Shown here piece by piece: positions 24,257 through 31,014 of a stretch of DNA of 64,000 nt. The notes beneath the pieces are model-generated. The model was given only the letters and a program-made list of their open reading frames with translations, did no database searches and was not told the DNA's origin. The first letter of the stretch is position 1, and each line of letters starts with the position of its first letter. Origin of the DNA: Methylomagnum ishizawai (lineage in GTDB: Bacteria > Pseudomonadota > Gammaproteobacteria > Methylococcales > Methylococcaceae); NCBI RefSeq assembly GCF_900155475.1, contig NZ_FXAM01000001.1:3234881-3298880 (forward strand), written 5' to 3'. The position numbers and the translations under genes are program-made.

Positions 24257-24529
24257 TTAGGCCATGGAATAGCGGGTTCTGGTTAAGCCGGAAGGTGTTT
24301 TCAAGGCTGGAATTTGAACTCCGGGAATCGGGATTCCGGCGTGGTTCCCGGTTTCGGGAAAAGCGAATCGCGGATTTCCGCAAGTTCGGTTTCAAGCCGG
24401 AGCTTTGGGAATGGCGGAACCGGAAAGCCCGCACTCCGTAGCGGGCCTAACAAGTCGCTCAAGGGGGACGCGGGGCAAAGGACATATCTCCGAATCGACT
24501 GCGGAGCGCCGCGCCCCTTAGCTTTTTCG
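24257..24529 (+). repeat. Cassette A, apparently non-coding
   Basis: It begins TTAGGCCATGGAATA and is closely similar to cassette C (25049-25309): shared ATGGAATA start, TTCTGGT, AGCCGGAA, GTGTTT, CAAGGCTGGAA, GGTTTCAA.CCGGAG and the stretch before attC. Both strands give open frames, but the similarity is at DNA level and no frame has a clear ribosome-binding site. It may be a regulatory, promoter or spacer cassette. Confidence 0.6.
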
Positions 24530-24535
24530 TTAGGC
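24445..24535 (+). other. attC site 1
   Basis: R'' GCCTAAC (24445-24451) and R' GTTAGGC (24529-24535). The inner box GCTCAAGGGG pairs with CCCCTTAGC except for one extra C. The 91-bp site is nearly identical to attC 3. Confidence 0.83.
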
Positions 24536-24552
24536 CTCACAAAACTAATATC

Positions 24553-24837
24553 GTGGCACTCCCAAAATCACATCACCTCTCATTGAGCGAACTCACGGAA
24601 GTGCTGGCTGCACTCCCGCAAGATGAGGCGATCACCATTGAGCGTGTCCGTCCTCACAACAAGAGCGAGATTCGTAGCGCAGAGCAAATCAGCCCGGTGG
24701 AGCTCAAACGCCAATTGCTTCTCGCTCACGAGGAGGAGCATCTGCCAGGTGGAGATTGGGAGGTTGTTATCAGCGCACTGGGCAAAAGGCTCATCGCACA
24801 CCACGATGGCGTGTTTTGGCTTGAGCCTCTGACCTGA
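24553..24837 (+). CDS. Cassette-borne protein of unknown function (94 aa)
   Basis: This is the single gene of cassette B, starting 18 bases inside the cassette with GTG and ending 100 bases before attC 2. The product has LSLSELTEVLAALPQDEAIT, IERVRPHNKSEIRSAEQISP and DWEVVISALGKRLIAHHDGVFWLEPL. It is a small acidic, soluble protein without recognised motif. Base composition is lower in GC than the prophage genes, as usual for cassette genes. An ATG start is lacking, so the exact start is uncertain. Confidence 0.6.
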   Translation: MALPKSHHLSLSELTEVLAALPQDEAITIERVRPHNKSEIRSAEQISPVELKRQLLLAHEEEHLPGGDWEVVISALGKRLIAHHDGVFWLEPLT

Positions 24838-24937
24838 GCAAACTGAATGAGTAGGAATTGAGTCACATGGCCACCAAGCATCACTCCACAAACATCCAGG
24901 CAATAGCTTGTTGTTTGCCCTTCCACTCCGCGCCCCA

Positions 24938-25054
24938 GCCTAACTGTCGGTTCAACGCGGACGCCAACACTGGCCATGCCTTCGGCATTTTCATGGCCAG
25001 TGTTGGTGCCCTGCGCGCTTCGCGCTCCGGCGCCGGTTAACCTGGGCGTTAGGC
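24938..25054 (+). other. attC site 2
   Basis: R'' GCCTAAC (24938-24944) and R' GTTAGGC (25048-25054). GGTTCAACGC pairs with the GGTTAACC side with one unpaired C. A long inner stem (CCAACACTGGCCATG with CATGGCCAGTGTTGG) extends the fold. It is 117 bp and of a different type from sites 1, 3 and 4. Confidence 0.82.
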
Positions 25055-25309
25055 CATGGAATAACGAATTCTGGTGGAGCCGGAAAGTGTTTCCAAGGCT
25101 GGAACCGGGATTCCGGTTGGGTTCGCGGAATTCCGAACCGGCGAGGTTTCCGAGAATCGACAGGTTCGGTTTCAAACCGGAGTTTCTGGCATGGCGGAAC
25201 GGGAAAGTCCGCGCTCCGTAGTGGGCCTAACAAGCCGCTCAAGGGGGACGCGGGGCCAAGGACGTATCTCAGAATTGGCTGTGGAGCGCCGCGCCCCTTA
25301 GCTTTCTAG
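25049..25309 (+). repeat. Cassette C, apparently non-coding, related to cassette A
   Basis: It starts TTAGGCCATGGAATA like cassette A, keeps the same block order to the attC, and has the same pre-attC text (GGCGGAACGGGAAAGTCCG, CTCCGTAG). The pre-attC block also ends cassette D (25771-25800). The repeated unit suggests duplication or repeated capture of one cassette. Confidence 0.6.
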
Positions 25310-25315
25310 TTAGGC
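25225..25315 (+). other. attC site 3
   Basis: R'' GCCTAAC (25225-25231) and R' GTTAGGC (25309-25315). The inner boxes GCTCAAGGGG and CCCCTTAGC match attC 1. The length is 91 bp. Confidence 0.83.
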
Positions 25316-25440
25316 GGTGGGCGTTGCTCTTTTGTATCGGCAACAGGGAGACGAAAACATAACCTTCCATTGTCGTCAGGTATTTCTACGCATAAGCCGA
25401 TAGCAATGAGTTCATCTTTAGCTTGTGTAATTGCGTTCAT
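25306..25440 (-). CDS. Small divergent cassette frame (44 aa)
   Basis: MNAITQAKDELIAIGLCVEI, then PDDNGRLCFRLPVADTKEQRPPPN, runs opposite to the cassette direction and ends within the R' end of attC 3. The composition is protein-like. It faces away from the 25441 gene with abutting ATG codons, as in small toxin-antitoxin or promoter-sharing pairs. Support is weak. Confidence 0.35.
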   Translation of the reverse strand: MNAITQAKDELIAIGLCVEIPDDNGRLCFRLPVADTKEQRPPPN

Positions 25441-25743
25441 ATGTATTTCTCGTTGGGTATAAATATGGCCTATTTGTCTGCAAAAGAAATCAAGCAACTC
25501 AAGGGCACGTCTTTAGAATCGCGAGTTCTTTATATATTTGTTATGCGTTCAAGAATGTCAACCGATGGCACCTCTTCGTTTCAAGATGAAGATGAAATTG
25601 CTACAGAGCTTGCTCAATTCTTTGAAGAAGATAATCCCACAAAGGTTAACGTGGAGGCTATCTCAAGGAGGCTCAGTGAAATGCAAGCTGCCGGGATATT
25701 AAGCCCCACCGATGTGCGAAAAATCCGTAGCCTTTTGTTATGA
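25441..25743 (+). CDS. Cassette-borne protein of unknown function (100 aa)
   Basis: This is the main frame of cassette D. It contains MAYLSAKEIKQLKGTSLESR, VLYIFVMRSRMSTDGTSSFQ, DEDEIATELAQFFEEDNPTK and ISRRLSEMQAAGILSPTDVR. The helical pattern with ISRRLSEMQAAG could be a winged-helix-like DNA-binding domain, but this is only a guess. The start may be ATG 25441 or ATG 25465; neither has a strong ribosome-binding site. AT-rich codon use sets it apart from the prophage. Confidence 0.6.
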   Translation: MYFSLGINMAYLSAKEIKQLKGTSLESRVLYIFVMRSRMSTDGTSSFQDEDEIATELAQFFEEDNPTKVNVEAISRRLSEMQAAGILSPTDVRKIRSLLL

Positions 25744-25801
25744 CCCGGCGGCAAACCCAATCCGCGCAGGGCGGAACCGGAAAGTCCGTTCTCCGTAGCC
25801 A

Positions 25802-25897
25802 GCCTAACAAGTCATTCAAGTGGGACGGGACGCGGACTCAAGGGCATTTCTCCGAATCAACCTCGGAGCGCCGCGCCCCTTAATTTTGTCGTTAGGC
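25802..25897 (+). other. attC site 4
   Basis: R'' GCCTAAC (25802-25808) and R' GTTAGGC (25891-25897), with the same inner GGAGCGCCGCGCCCCTTA text as sites 1 and 3. It is 96 bp and closes the array on the right. Confidence 0.82.
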
Positions 25898-25960
25898 GGC
25901 TGCTTCTTAACATCAAGATCGCTCATTCCTAAATAGTTGTGTCGCCCCGCCAGGGACACC

Positions 25961-25983
25961 AGCCCGCCCCGAGCGGGCTTTTT
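25961..25983 (+). terminator. Terminator after the cassette array
   Basis: AGCCCGC and GCGGGCT around CCCGA, followed by TTTTT. With the next hairpin it isolates the early operon from the cassettes. Confidence 0.75.
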
Positions 25984-25991
25984 CATGCCCC

Positions 25992-26016
25992 AAGCCCGGC
26001 CAGTCCGGGCTTTTTT
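25992..26016 (+). terminator. Second terminator before the early promoter
   Basis: AAGCCCGG and CCGGGCTT around CCAGT, then a run of six T. Two terminators in tandem just before the promoter at 26048. Confidence 0.8.
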
Positions 26017-26034
26017 GTGGGCACGGGAAAGTGA

Positions 26035-26077
26035 ACAACTTTTATTGTTGACGATAAAACAACTTTAATTGTACAGT
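26035..26077 (+). promoter_or_regulatory. Rightward early promoter (PL-like) with two operators
   Basis: TTGACG (26048-26053), 18 bases and TACAGT (26072-26077) form the promoter. ACAACTTTTATTGT (26035-26048) and ACAACTTTAATTGT (26059-26072) are two more ACAA-N6-TTGT operators, one before the -35 box and one filling the spacer. The CI-like repressor should therefore silence the plus-strand operon. Confidence 0.68.
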
Positions 26078-26139
26078 ACCCCCAAGCCCCACCCAACCGG
26101 GGCACCCTCCCAAAGAACAACCCCACCCAGGAGCGCACC

Positions 26140-27849
26140 ATGAGCATCAGCGTTTCCCGCGACGAAACCGGCGAAGGCAAAAAGCCCTACGTCATCACGC
26201 AGGACGGGAACCCCGTTCTGGACCGGGGCGGTCGCCCCCGCCGCTTCAGCAGCCTGCCGCTGGCCTGGAATGCCGCCAGCAGGATCAAGCCCAAGCCCAA
26301 GCCCAAGCCCGCCCCCCAGGAAGCGGCCCAGGCCCAAATCCCGGCGTCCACCCGCCCCTACGGCTGCATCGACCCCAATGACAGGCTGACCCATGCTGAT
26401 TTGAAGCGCATCGGCGTCAAATACAACCCCGTTACCGGGCTGCCACCGGAGGAGGTGGAAGCCGCCTATGCGGCCAGGGCCGAAGCCCGCGCCCACGCCG
26501 AACAGCCCCAAGCCACCCCCCAGGACGGACCCGGAGCGGAACTGCGCAGACAGGCGGCGGAACTGCGGTGCAGCGCGGGCTACGCCGACGATTACCGCGC
26601 CTACCGCGCCGACCTGGACGCGGCGGAGAAATTGGAAGCCCGCGCCCGGCAATTGGAAATGCAGGCCGCGGCGACGGCCCCCACCGAACCCGACCCCGAC
26701 ACCGGAGCGCAGCCCATGACCCCCAACACCGCCCCCGCCCCCCTGGATACCGTCCCAACCGAACCGGCCCAGGCACCGGCACCCGCCGGCATGACCTTCG
26801 CGCAAAGCGAACAACTCGCCGCCCTCCAACTGGCCGCGCACATCGACGAAATCGAAACCTACGAAGGGTTCGAGCTATTCATCCGCGGCTACTTCACCCA
26901 GGGCACCTACAACCTGCTCAAGTACACCAACACCCTGCGGACCCTCTGGGACGCGCGGCATCCCCAGCGCCCGCAACCGGCCCCGCAAGCCCCGACCGCA
27001 GCCGCCCCCGAGGATTCCGGCGAGATGGCCGGTATCCGCAAGGCGCTGAACATCATCAAGCGCGGCGACCCGACGCCCGAAGCCCCGGTCGATGAAGCGA
27101 AGGCCGACCCGGCCCCGGCCCACAGCAAGGCCCGCTGGCACGAAGGTTTCGCCGATGGCGACGCCGGGCGCGGGCCGGTCCACGAGGTGGCCGACTACCG
27201 TTCCGGCTGGAACCACGGCGCGGTGTGCCGGGCGCAACGCGAAGCCGCCGAGGGCCGCGCAAGGCTTGGCTTGTCCGACCCGGATGCCGGGGGCGAACCG
27301 GAAGCGCCCGCCGACGGGGAAAAGGATGCGCCGGAAGATTCCAGCGCCGCGCCGGTAGGGGAACCGGCGCAGGATTCCGGCATGGAAGCCATCGAAACCG
27401 AAACCGGGGCGGGCGCTCCCGCCCCGGCCCTGCCGACCTACGGCGCGTTGCTGGCCGAGTACCACCTGCTGGCCCGCGCGGTCGCCCAGCTTTCCGACCG
27501 GCTCGCCGCCGCCGAATCCATCATTGAGGCATTGCGCGGCCAAGCCCCCGCCCGGCCCGCCGCGCCGCCCGCCCCCAAACCCGCCACCCCCCGCGCCACC
27601 GTGACCGACGAGGACTCCGCCCCCTACAAGCGCGGTTTCGCCGCCGCGCAGAAGGGCGGCAAGGCCGACGCCGAATGGTTCAAGGGCTACGGGCTGGGCA
27701 CCGCCGACAAGGCCGAAGGCCGCGCCTCCCGCGAGGCCGAAATGGCCGGCCGCTCGATCCGTTCCGGCTACGTGGCCGGGTTCACCGGGGCCAACGAAAC
27801 CACCAACGCCCGCTGGGTGGCCGGGTACGAGGCCGGCCTCCGGGGTTGA
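26140..27849 (+). CDS. Large early phage protein with three RMF/CrpP-like motifs (569 aa)
   Basis: It is the first gene after the early promoter, with CCAGGAG seven bases before the ATG. The N-terminus (PYVITQDGNPVLDRGGRPRR) is followed by Ala/Pro-rich linkers and a coiled-coil-like segment. Three modules share the aromatic-xx-Gly-aromatic-xx-Gly pattern of ribosome modulation factor and CrpP proteins: residues about 330-367 (WHEGFADGDAG then YRSGWNHG), 495-526 (YKRGFAAAQKG then WFKGYGLG) and 541-569 (SGYVAGFTGAN then RWVAGYEAG). No overall family is recognised. Binding to ribosomes or nucleic acid is inference from the motif alone. Confidence 0.75.
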   Translation: MSISVSRDETGEGKKPYVITQDGNPVLDRGGRPRRFSSLPLAWNAASRIKPKPKPKPAPQEAAQAQIPASTRPYGCIDPNDRLTHADLKRIGVKYNPVTGLPPEEVEAAYAARAEARAHAEQPQATPQDGPGAELRRQAAELRCSAGYADDYRAYRADLDAAEKLEARARQLEMQAAATAPTEPDPDTGAQPMTPNTAPAPLDTVPTEPAQAPAPAGMTFAQSEQLAALQLAAHIDEIETYEGFELFIRGYFTQGTYNLLKYTNTLRTLWDARHPQRPQPAPQAPTAAAPEDSGEMAGIRKALNIIKRGDPTPEAPVDEAKADPAPAHSKARWHEGFADGDAGRGPVHEVADYRSGWNHGAVCRAQREAAEGRARLGLSDPDAGGEPEAPADGEKDAPEDSSAAPVGEPAQDSGMEAIETETGAGAPAPALPTYGALLAEYHLLARAVAQLSDRLAAAESIIEALRGQAPARPAAPPAPKPATPRATVTDEDSAPYKRGFAAAQKGGKADAEWFKGYGLGTADKAEGRASREAEMAGRSIRSGYVAGFTGANETTNARWVAGYEAGLRG

Positions 27850-27888
27850 CCCGAACGCTCCGGGCGACCGCCCGAAGTGCGCTCCCTT

Positions 27889-27915
27889 GGGCGGGGCGAC
27901 CCCCCGCCCTTTTTT
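27889..27915 (+). terminator. Intrinsic terminator inside the early operon
   Basis: GGGCGGGG and CCCCGCCC enclose CGACC and are followed by six T, five bases before the AGGAGG of the next gene. It may reduce or condition expression of the downstream genes, for example through antitermination. Confidence 0.6.
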
Positions 27916-27932
27916 CCCCAGGAGGAACGACC

Positions 27933-28349
27933 ATGGCAACCCCATTCATGCACCGGGCCGAATTGGCCCTGATGACCGAGTACACGATGCGCGGGCCGGA
28001 TGGCTTGCCACGCGGCCAGCAAGCGCAATTCGAGGAAGCCCAGGCCCACTACCGGGCGGGCATGACCATCGCCGCGGCCCTGGCCCAACTGCCCCAGGAC
28101 GAAGCCGACGAGTTCAAGGCCCGCCTCGACAAGGCCGTCGATGCGGTGGCCGACACCGACGAAGCGGACGCCGATTGGCCGTTCGTGCTGGGAAGCCTCA
28201 AGGCCACCCTCGACAACCTCAAGCTGCGGGCGGCGGGCCTCCTGGCCCAGGCCGACATCGACCGGGCCATGGAGGCGGTACGGGAGGAAATGGCGTTCGA
28301 CCGGACGCTGGCGGAAGCGGCGGCAGGACACGGGAGGAAGGCGGCATGA
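27933..28349 (+). CDS. Early phage protein, helical (138 aa)
   Basis: A strong AGGAGG seven bases before the ATG sets the start. The product MATPFMHRAELALMTEYTMR is rich in Ala, Asp and Glu with long predicted helices (ALAQLPQDEADEFKARLDKA, LKATLDNLKLRAAGLLAQAD). It has no recognised family. It is coupled to the next small gene by ATGA overlap. It may be an accessory of the recombination group. Confidence 0.6.
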   Translation: MATPFMHRAELALMTEYTMRGPDGLPRGQQAQFEEAQAHYRAGMTIAAALAQLPQDEADEFKARLDKAVDAVADTDEADADWPFVLGSLKATLDNLKLRAAGLLAQADIDRAMEAVREEMAFDRTLAEAAAGHGRKAA

Positions 28350-28546
28350 GCGTTTCCGCGCGATTCAAGCTGTGGCTGTGCCGGCAACGCCTCAAGACCG
28401 CCGAGGCGGAATACGAGGGTGCCCGCCGCCAAGCCCTGCGCTGGGAACTCAAGGCCCACGAACTGGAAACCACCCTCTGGAACGCCAGACGGATCGTGGC
28501 CGGGGTGGAAACCGAAATCATGGCGGAGAGGAGGGCGGCGCGATGA
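28346..28546 (+). CDS. Small basic coiled-coil-like phage protein (66 aa)
   Basis: MSVSARFKLWLCRQRLKTAE followed by AEYEGARRQALRWELKAHELETTLW is a single basic amphipathic helix or coiled coil. Both ends overlap neighbouring genes (ATGA at 28346, and the next ATG within its last codons). It may act as a partner protein of the 138-residue product. Function is unknown. Confidence 0.55.
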   Translation: MSVSARFKLWLCRQRLKTAEAEYEGARRQALRWELKAHELETTLWNARRIVAGVETEIMAERRAAR

Positions 28547-28614
28547 ACCGCACCTACCGCAGGCGGATCACCCGCCCCGAGCGGCCAATGGTCCGCAAAA
28601 CCTTTTGGAGATAG
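28543..28614 (+). CDS. Very small basic peptide (23 aa)
   Basis: MNRTYRRRITRPERPMVRKT then FWR starts within the last codons of the previous gene (ATGA overlap) and has a GAGGAGG site in front. Translation coupling is the only support. The strong positive charge fits a small nucleic-acid-binding peptide. Confidence 0.35.
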   Translation: MNRTYRRRITRPERPMVRKTFWR

Positions 28615-28656
28615 CCGGCATACCGGCGATTAAACCCCATTCTTTGGAGAAGTCAC

Positions 28657-28938
28657 GTGGATTTGCCAGTGAATTACAACGACCTTTCCCCGGCGGATCG
28701 AAAAACGGTCCGCCAGGAATATATACGGATACAAGGGGGGCTTTGCCACTTTTGCAAAGCGCCACTTGCCGGGCCGGCTTCAGGTGAAGTGATGGGACGC
28801 CACATCAAACAAGGGCTTTTCCCCAAGGACTTTTTCAAGTGGCCTATCCATCTTCATCATAACCATGATACCGGCATGACCATAGGTGCCGTACATTGCC
28901 ATTGCAACGCGGTGCTTTGGCAGTATCACGGGGAATAA
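28657..28938 (+). CDS. HNH-like endonuclease, small phage type (93 aa)
   Basis: The GTG start is preceded by GGAG at seven bases. Early Cys pairs (GLCHFCKAPL) and a late HLHHNHDTGMTIGAVHCHCN segment form a zinc-bound beta-beta-metal arrangement with the H-N-H pattern of recombination endonuclease VII-like proteins. Length is typical of phage HNH proteins. It may nick recombination intermediates. The base composition is lower in GC than its neighbours, suggesting separate acquisition. Confidence 0.72.
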   Translation: MDLPVNYNDLSPADRKTVRQEYIRIQGGLCHFCKAPLAGPASGEVMGRHIKQGLFPKDFFKWPIHLHHNHDTGMTIGAVHCHCNAVLWQYHGE

Positions 28939-29003
28939 CGCCCCCCATATCGTGGCAAGCCCAACAACACGGAACAACCCGCGCAAACCATCCAGGAATC
29001 CAC

Positions 29004-29017
29004 CGGCAGGGACGCCG
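29004..29017 (+). promoter_or_regulatory. ANGGAN hexaloop hairpin in leader of the Gp157 gene
   Basis: CGGC and GCCG enclose AGGGAC, 25 bases before the start codon. The whole leader from here to the ATG resembles that at 32592-32630. Confidence 0.5.
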
Positions 29018-29042
29018 CCCCCATCATTTTCGAGGAACCCCC

Positions 29043-29537
29043 ATGAAGCTCTACGAAATCGAAAGAAGCTACCTCCACGCCCTGGACATGTTCACCGACC
29101 CCGACAACGACATCCCCCCGAACGTGGTGGCCGACACCCTCGAAGCCATCGAGGGCGAATTCGACGTGAAAGCCGTCAACGTCATCGCCTACGCCCGCCA
29201 GTTGGAAGCCGAGGCCGAGGCCATCAAGGATGCCGTCGAAAGGATGGAGCGCCGCCGCAGGGCGCTGGAAACCCGTGCGGGCTGGCTCAAGCACTACGTG
29301 AAGACCGGCATGGAAACGCTGGGCAAGGCCAAGATTCCGTGCGCTTGGTTCGTGCTGGCGATCCAGAAGAACCCGGCCAGCGTCGAGGTGTTCGACGAGG
29401 CGGCGATCCCCGACGAATACAAAACCACCGTCACGGAAATCCGCATCGACAAATCGGCCCTCAAGAAAGCCCTGGGCGAAGGCTTGGCGGTGGCCGGGGC
29501 GGCGCTGAGGAACGGCACCCGGCTGGCGGTCCGCTAG
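29043..29537 (+). CDS. Siphovirus Gp157-family protein (164 aa)
   Basis: The product MKLYEIERSYLHALDMFTD, with IKDAVERMERRRRALETRAG, WLKHYVKTGMETLGKAKIPC and a beta-rich end (PASVEVFDEAAIPDEYKTTV), matches the Gp157 family, known from Streptococcus thermophilus phages and often next to single-strand annealing and exonuclease genes. A long coiled coil occupies residues 50-85. It probably belongs to the recombination module. Confidence 0.83.
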   Translation: MKLYEIERSYLHALDMFTDPDNDIPPNVVADTLEAIEGEFDVKAVNVIAYARQLEAEAEAIKDAVERMERRRRALETRAGWLKHYVKTGMETLGKAKIPCAWFVLAIQKNPASVEVFDEAAIPDEYKTTVTEIRIDKSALKKALGEGLAVAGAALRNGTRLAVR

Positions 29538-29549
29538 GCCATACGAGTC

Positions 29550-29563
29550 CGGCAGGGACGCCG
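29550..29563 (+). promoter_or_regulatory. ANGGAN hexaloop hairpin in leader of the Sak4-like gene
   Basis: CGGC and GCCG enclose AGGGAC between the Gp157 stop and the next gene, 33 bases before its start codon. Confidence 0.5.
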
Positions 29564-29596
29564 CTATCCACCCCTTTCAATCCAGGAGCGCAACCC

Positions 29597-30565
29597 ATGG
29601 CACTCAAAGCCATCACCAAGGCGTCGGACACCATCGAGGTGTCCACCACCATCGTCGCCCTCTACGGCCAGCCCGGCACGGGCAAAACCAGCATCGGCGG
29701 CACCTCCGCCCACCCCCTGCTGCTCGACTTCGACCGCGGCTCCCACCGCTCCGCCTTCCGGCCCGATACCGTCAAGGTCGAGGCCTGGGCGGACGTGGCC
29801 CAGATCGCCAGGGACGACCTCGCCGGCTATTCCACCCTGGTGGTGGACACCGCCGGCCGCGCCCTCGACTTCCTGGCGGCGGCGATGCCCCCCACCGAGG
29901 GCAAGACCCAACTCAAGCGCCCGAGCGGCGGGCTGACCCTGCAAGGCTTCGGGCGGCTCAAGGACGACTTCGTGTCCTGGCTGCGCAAGGTCAACACCTT
30001 CGGCCTGGACGTCATCCTCATCTGCCACGACAAGGAGGAGAAGGACGGCGACCAGCGCATCGTCCGCCCCGACATCACCGGCGGCTCCTACCACGAGATC
30101 GTCAAGGTGGCCGACTTCGTGGGCTACGTCGCCAAGCTGGACGGGCGCAGCACCATCCTCGACTTCAATCCCACCGCCCAATGGATCGGCAAGAACAGCG
30201 CCGGCTTCCCGCCCTTGCCGGTGCCCGACTTCGCCACCGACCCCGAGTGGTTCGCCGGGATCATGGCCCGGATGAAGGCCGCGCTGGGCGGCATCGCCCA
30301 ACGCCAGAAGGAGGCGGTGGACAAGCTGGCCGAATTCCGGGGCCAGATCGAGTTCGCCAAGACCGCCGGGGAACTGGACACCTGGAACGCCCTGATCGAG
30401 GAGGCCGCGTCCCTGGGCAAGCCGCTGTCCCTGCAAGCCTGGACCGCGCTCAAGAAAGCCGCCGAGGGGCAAGGGCTGGTGTACGACAGGGACGCCAAGG
30501 CGTTCCGGGCCAAGGCCGAGCCAGGGCAAAAAGAAGGCACCCCGGAAGCCAGGGAGGCGGCATGA
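29597..30565 (+). CDS. Sak4-like AAA ATPase (phage nucleotide-binding protein)
   Basis: The protein has Walker A GQPGTGKT at 24-31, LLLDFDRGSHRS, a Walker B strand STLVVDTAGRALDFL, and the LTLQGFGRLKDDFVSWLR and HDKEEKDGDQ segments of the AAA_24/Sak4 family. These RecA-like ATPases act with single-strand annealing and exonuclease proteins in phage recombination. Residues about 215-322 are an added helical C-terminal domain. It is followed by the zinc-finger and exonuclease genes with ATGA couplings. Confidence 0.86.
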   Translation: MALKAITKASDTIEVSTTIVALYGQPGTGKTSIGGTSAHPLLLDFDRGSHRSAFRPDTVKVEAWADVAQIARDDLAGYSTLVVDTAGRALDFLAAAMPPTEGKTQLKRPSGGLTLQGFGRLKDDFVSWLRKVNTFGLDVILICHDKEEKDGDQRIVRPDITGGSYHEIVKVADFVGYVAKLDGRSTILDFNPTAQWIGKNSAGFPPLPVPDFATDPEWFAGIMARMKAALGGIAQRQKEAVDKLAEFRGQIEFAKTAGELDTWNALIEEAASLGKPLSLQAWTALKKAAEGQGLVYDRDAKAFRAKAEPGQKEGTPEAREAA

Positions 30566-31014
30566 GCGCCCCGGCGAAGAAAACCCCCTGGAACCCGAGC
30601 CGGAAAGCCATGGCGCGGGTTTCCAACCCCCTGCCGGCCCCGGAACAGTGCCCCTATTGCGGCGGACCTGTGCAGATAGTCAACAACGGGGAAATCTACG
30701 GGCGCGTGTACGGCGAATGGCCGTGGGCCTACCTCTGCCGCCCGTGCGACGCCTATGTGGGAATGCACCCGTTCACCCATATCCCGCTGGGCACCCTGGC
30801 GGACCGGGAGACCCGCGAGGCGCGGAAATCGGCGAAAGCGCCCTTCGAAGCCCTGCACCGGAGCCGCCTGATGGACCGGGACACCGCCTACCGGCTGCTG
30901 GCCGAGCGGCTGGGCATCCCCCAGGCCGAGTGCCATTTCGGATGGTTCGACCCGGACCTGTGCGCCAGGGCGAAGCAAGCGGCTGAATCCATCTTGCGGG
31001 AGTACCTGCCATGA
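30562..31014 (+). CDS. DUF3268-type zinc-finger protein (150 aa)
   Basis: CPYCGGPVQIVNNGEIYGRV, then YLCRPCDAYVGMHPFTHIPLGTLAD and LHRSRLMDRDTAYRLLAERL, with GIPQAECHFGWFD, is the DUF3268 pattern, a two-CxxC zinc domain plus helical tail common in phage recombination operons. Its role is not established. Overlaps on both sides couple it to the ATPase and the exonuclease. Confidence 0.83.
   Translation: MSAPAKKTPWNPSRKAMARVSNPLPAPEQCPYCGGPVQIVNNGEIYGRVYGEWPWAYLCRPCDAYVGMHPFTHIPLGTLADRETREARKSAKAPFEALHRSRLMDRDTAYRLLAERLGIPQAECHFGWFDPDLCARAKQAAESILREYLP

Larger units (their letters stand above)
24256..25897 (+). mobile_element. Integron-type gene-cassette cluster without integrase (CALIN-like)
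   Basis: Four attC-like sites in the same orientation cut this stretch into four cassettes (junctions near 24257, 24530, 25049, 25310 and 25892). Each site has GCCTAAC at one end and GTTAGGC at the other. The inner boxes pair with one extra unpaired C, the classic attC asymmetry. No intI gene or clear attI is in the window. The cluster lies inside the prophage between the cI-like gene and the second operator region. Two cassettes carry reading frames and two look non-coding. Confidence 0.85.

Noticed and set aside
24070-24262. A fifth attC or an attI site left of cassette A
   Set aside because: GTTAGGC is present at 24256 but there is no matching GCCTAAC or paired inner box upstream. GCCTAAATCC at 24071 does not fit.
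25940-25960. CCAGGGACA motif before the tandem terminators as a fifth hexaloop hairpin
   Set aside because: The closing pair and stem are not formed, and the last base of the motif does not match.
29800-30500. Further CAGGGACG matches in the Sak4-like gene (near 29810 and 30488)
   Set aside because: They lie within coding sequence and have no pairing stem.
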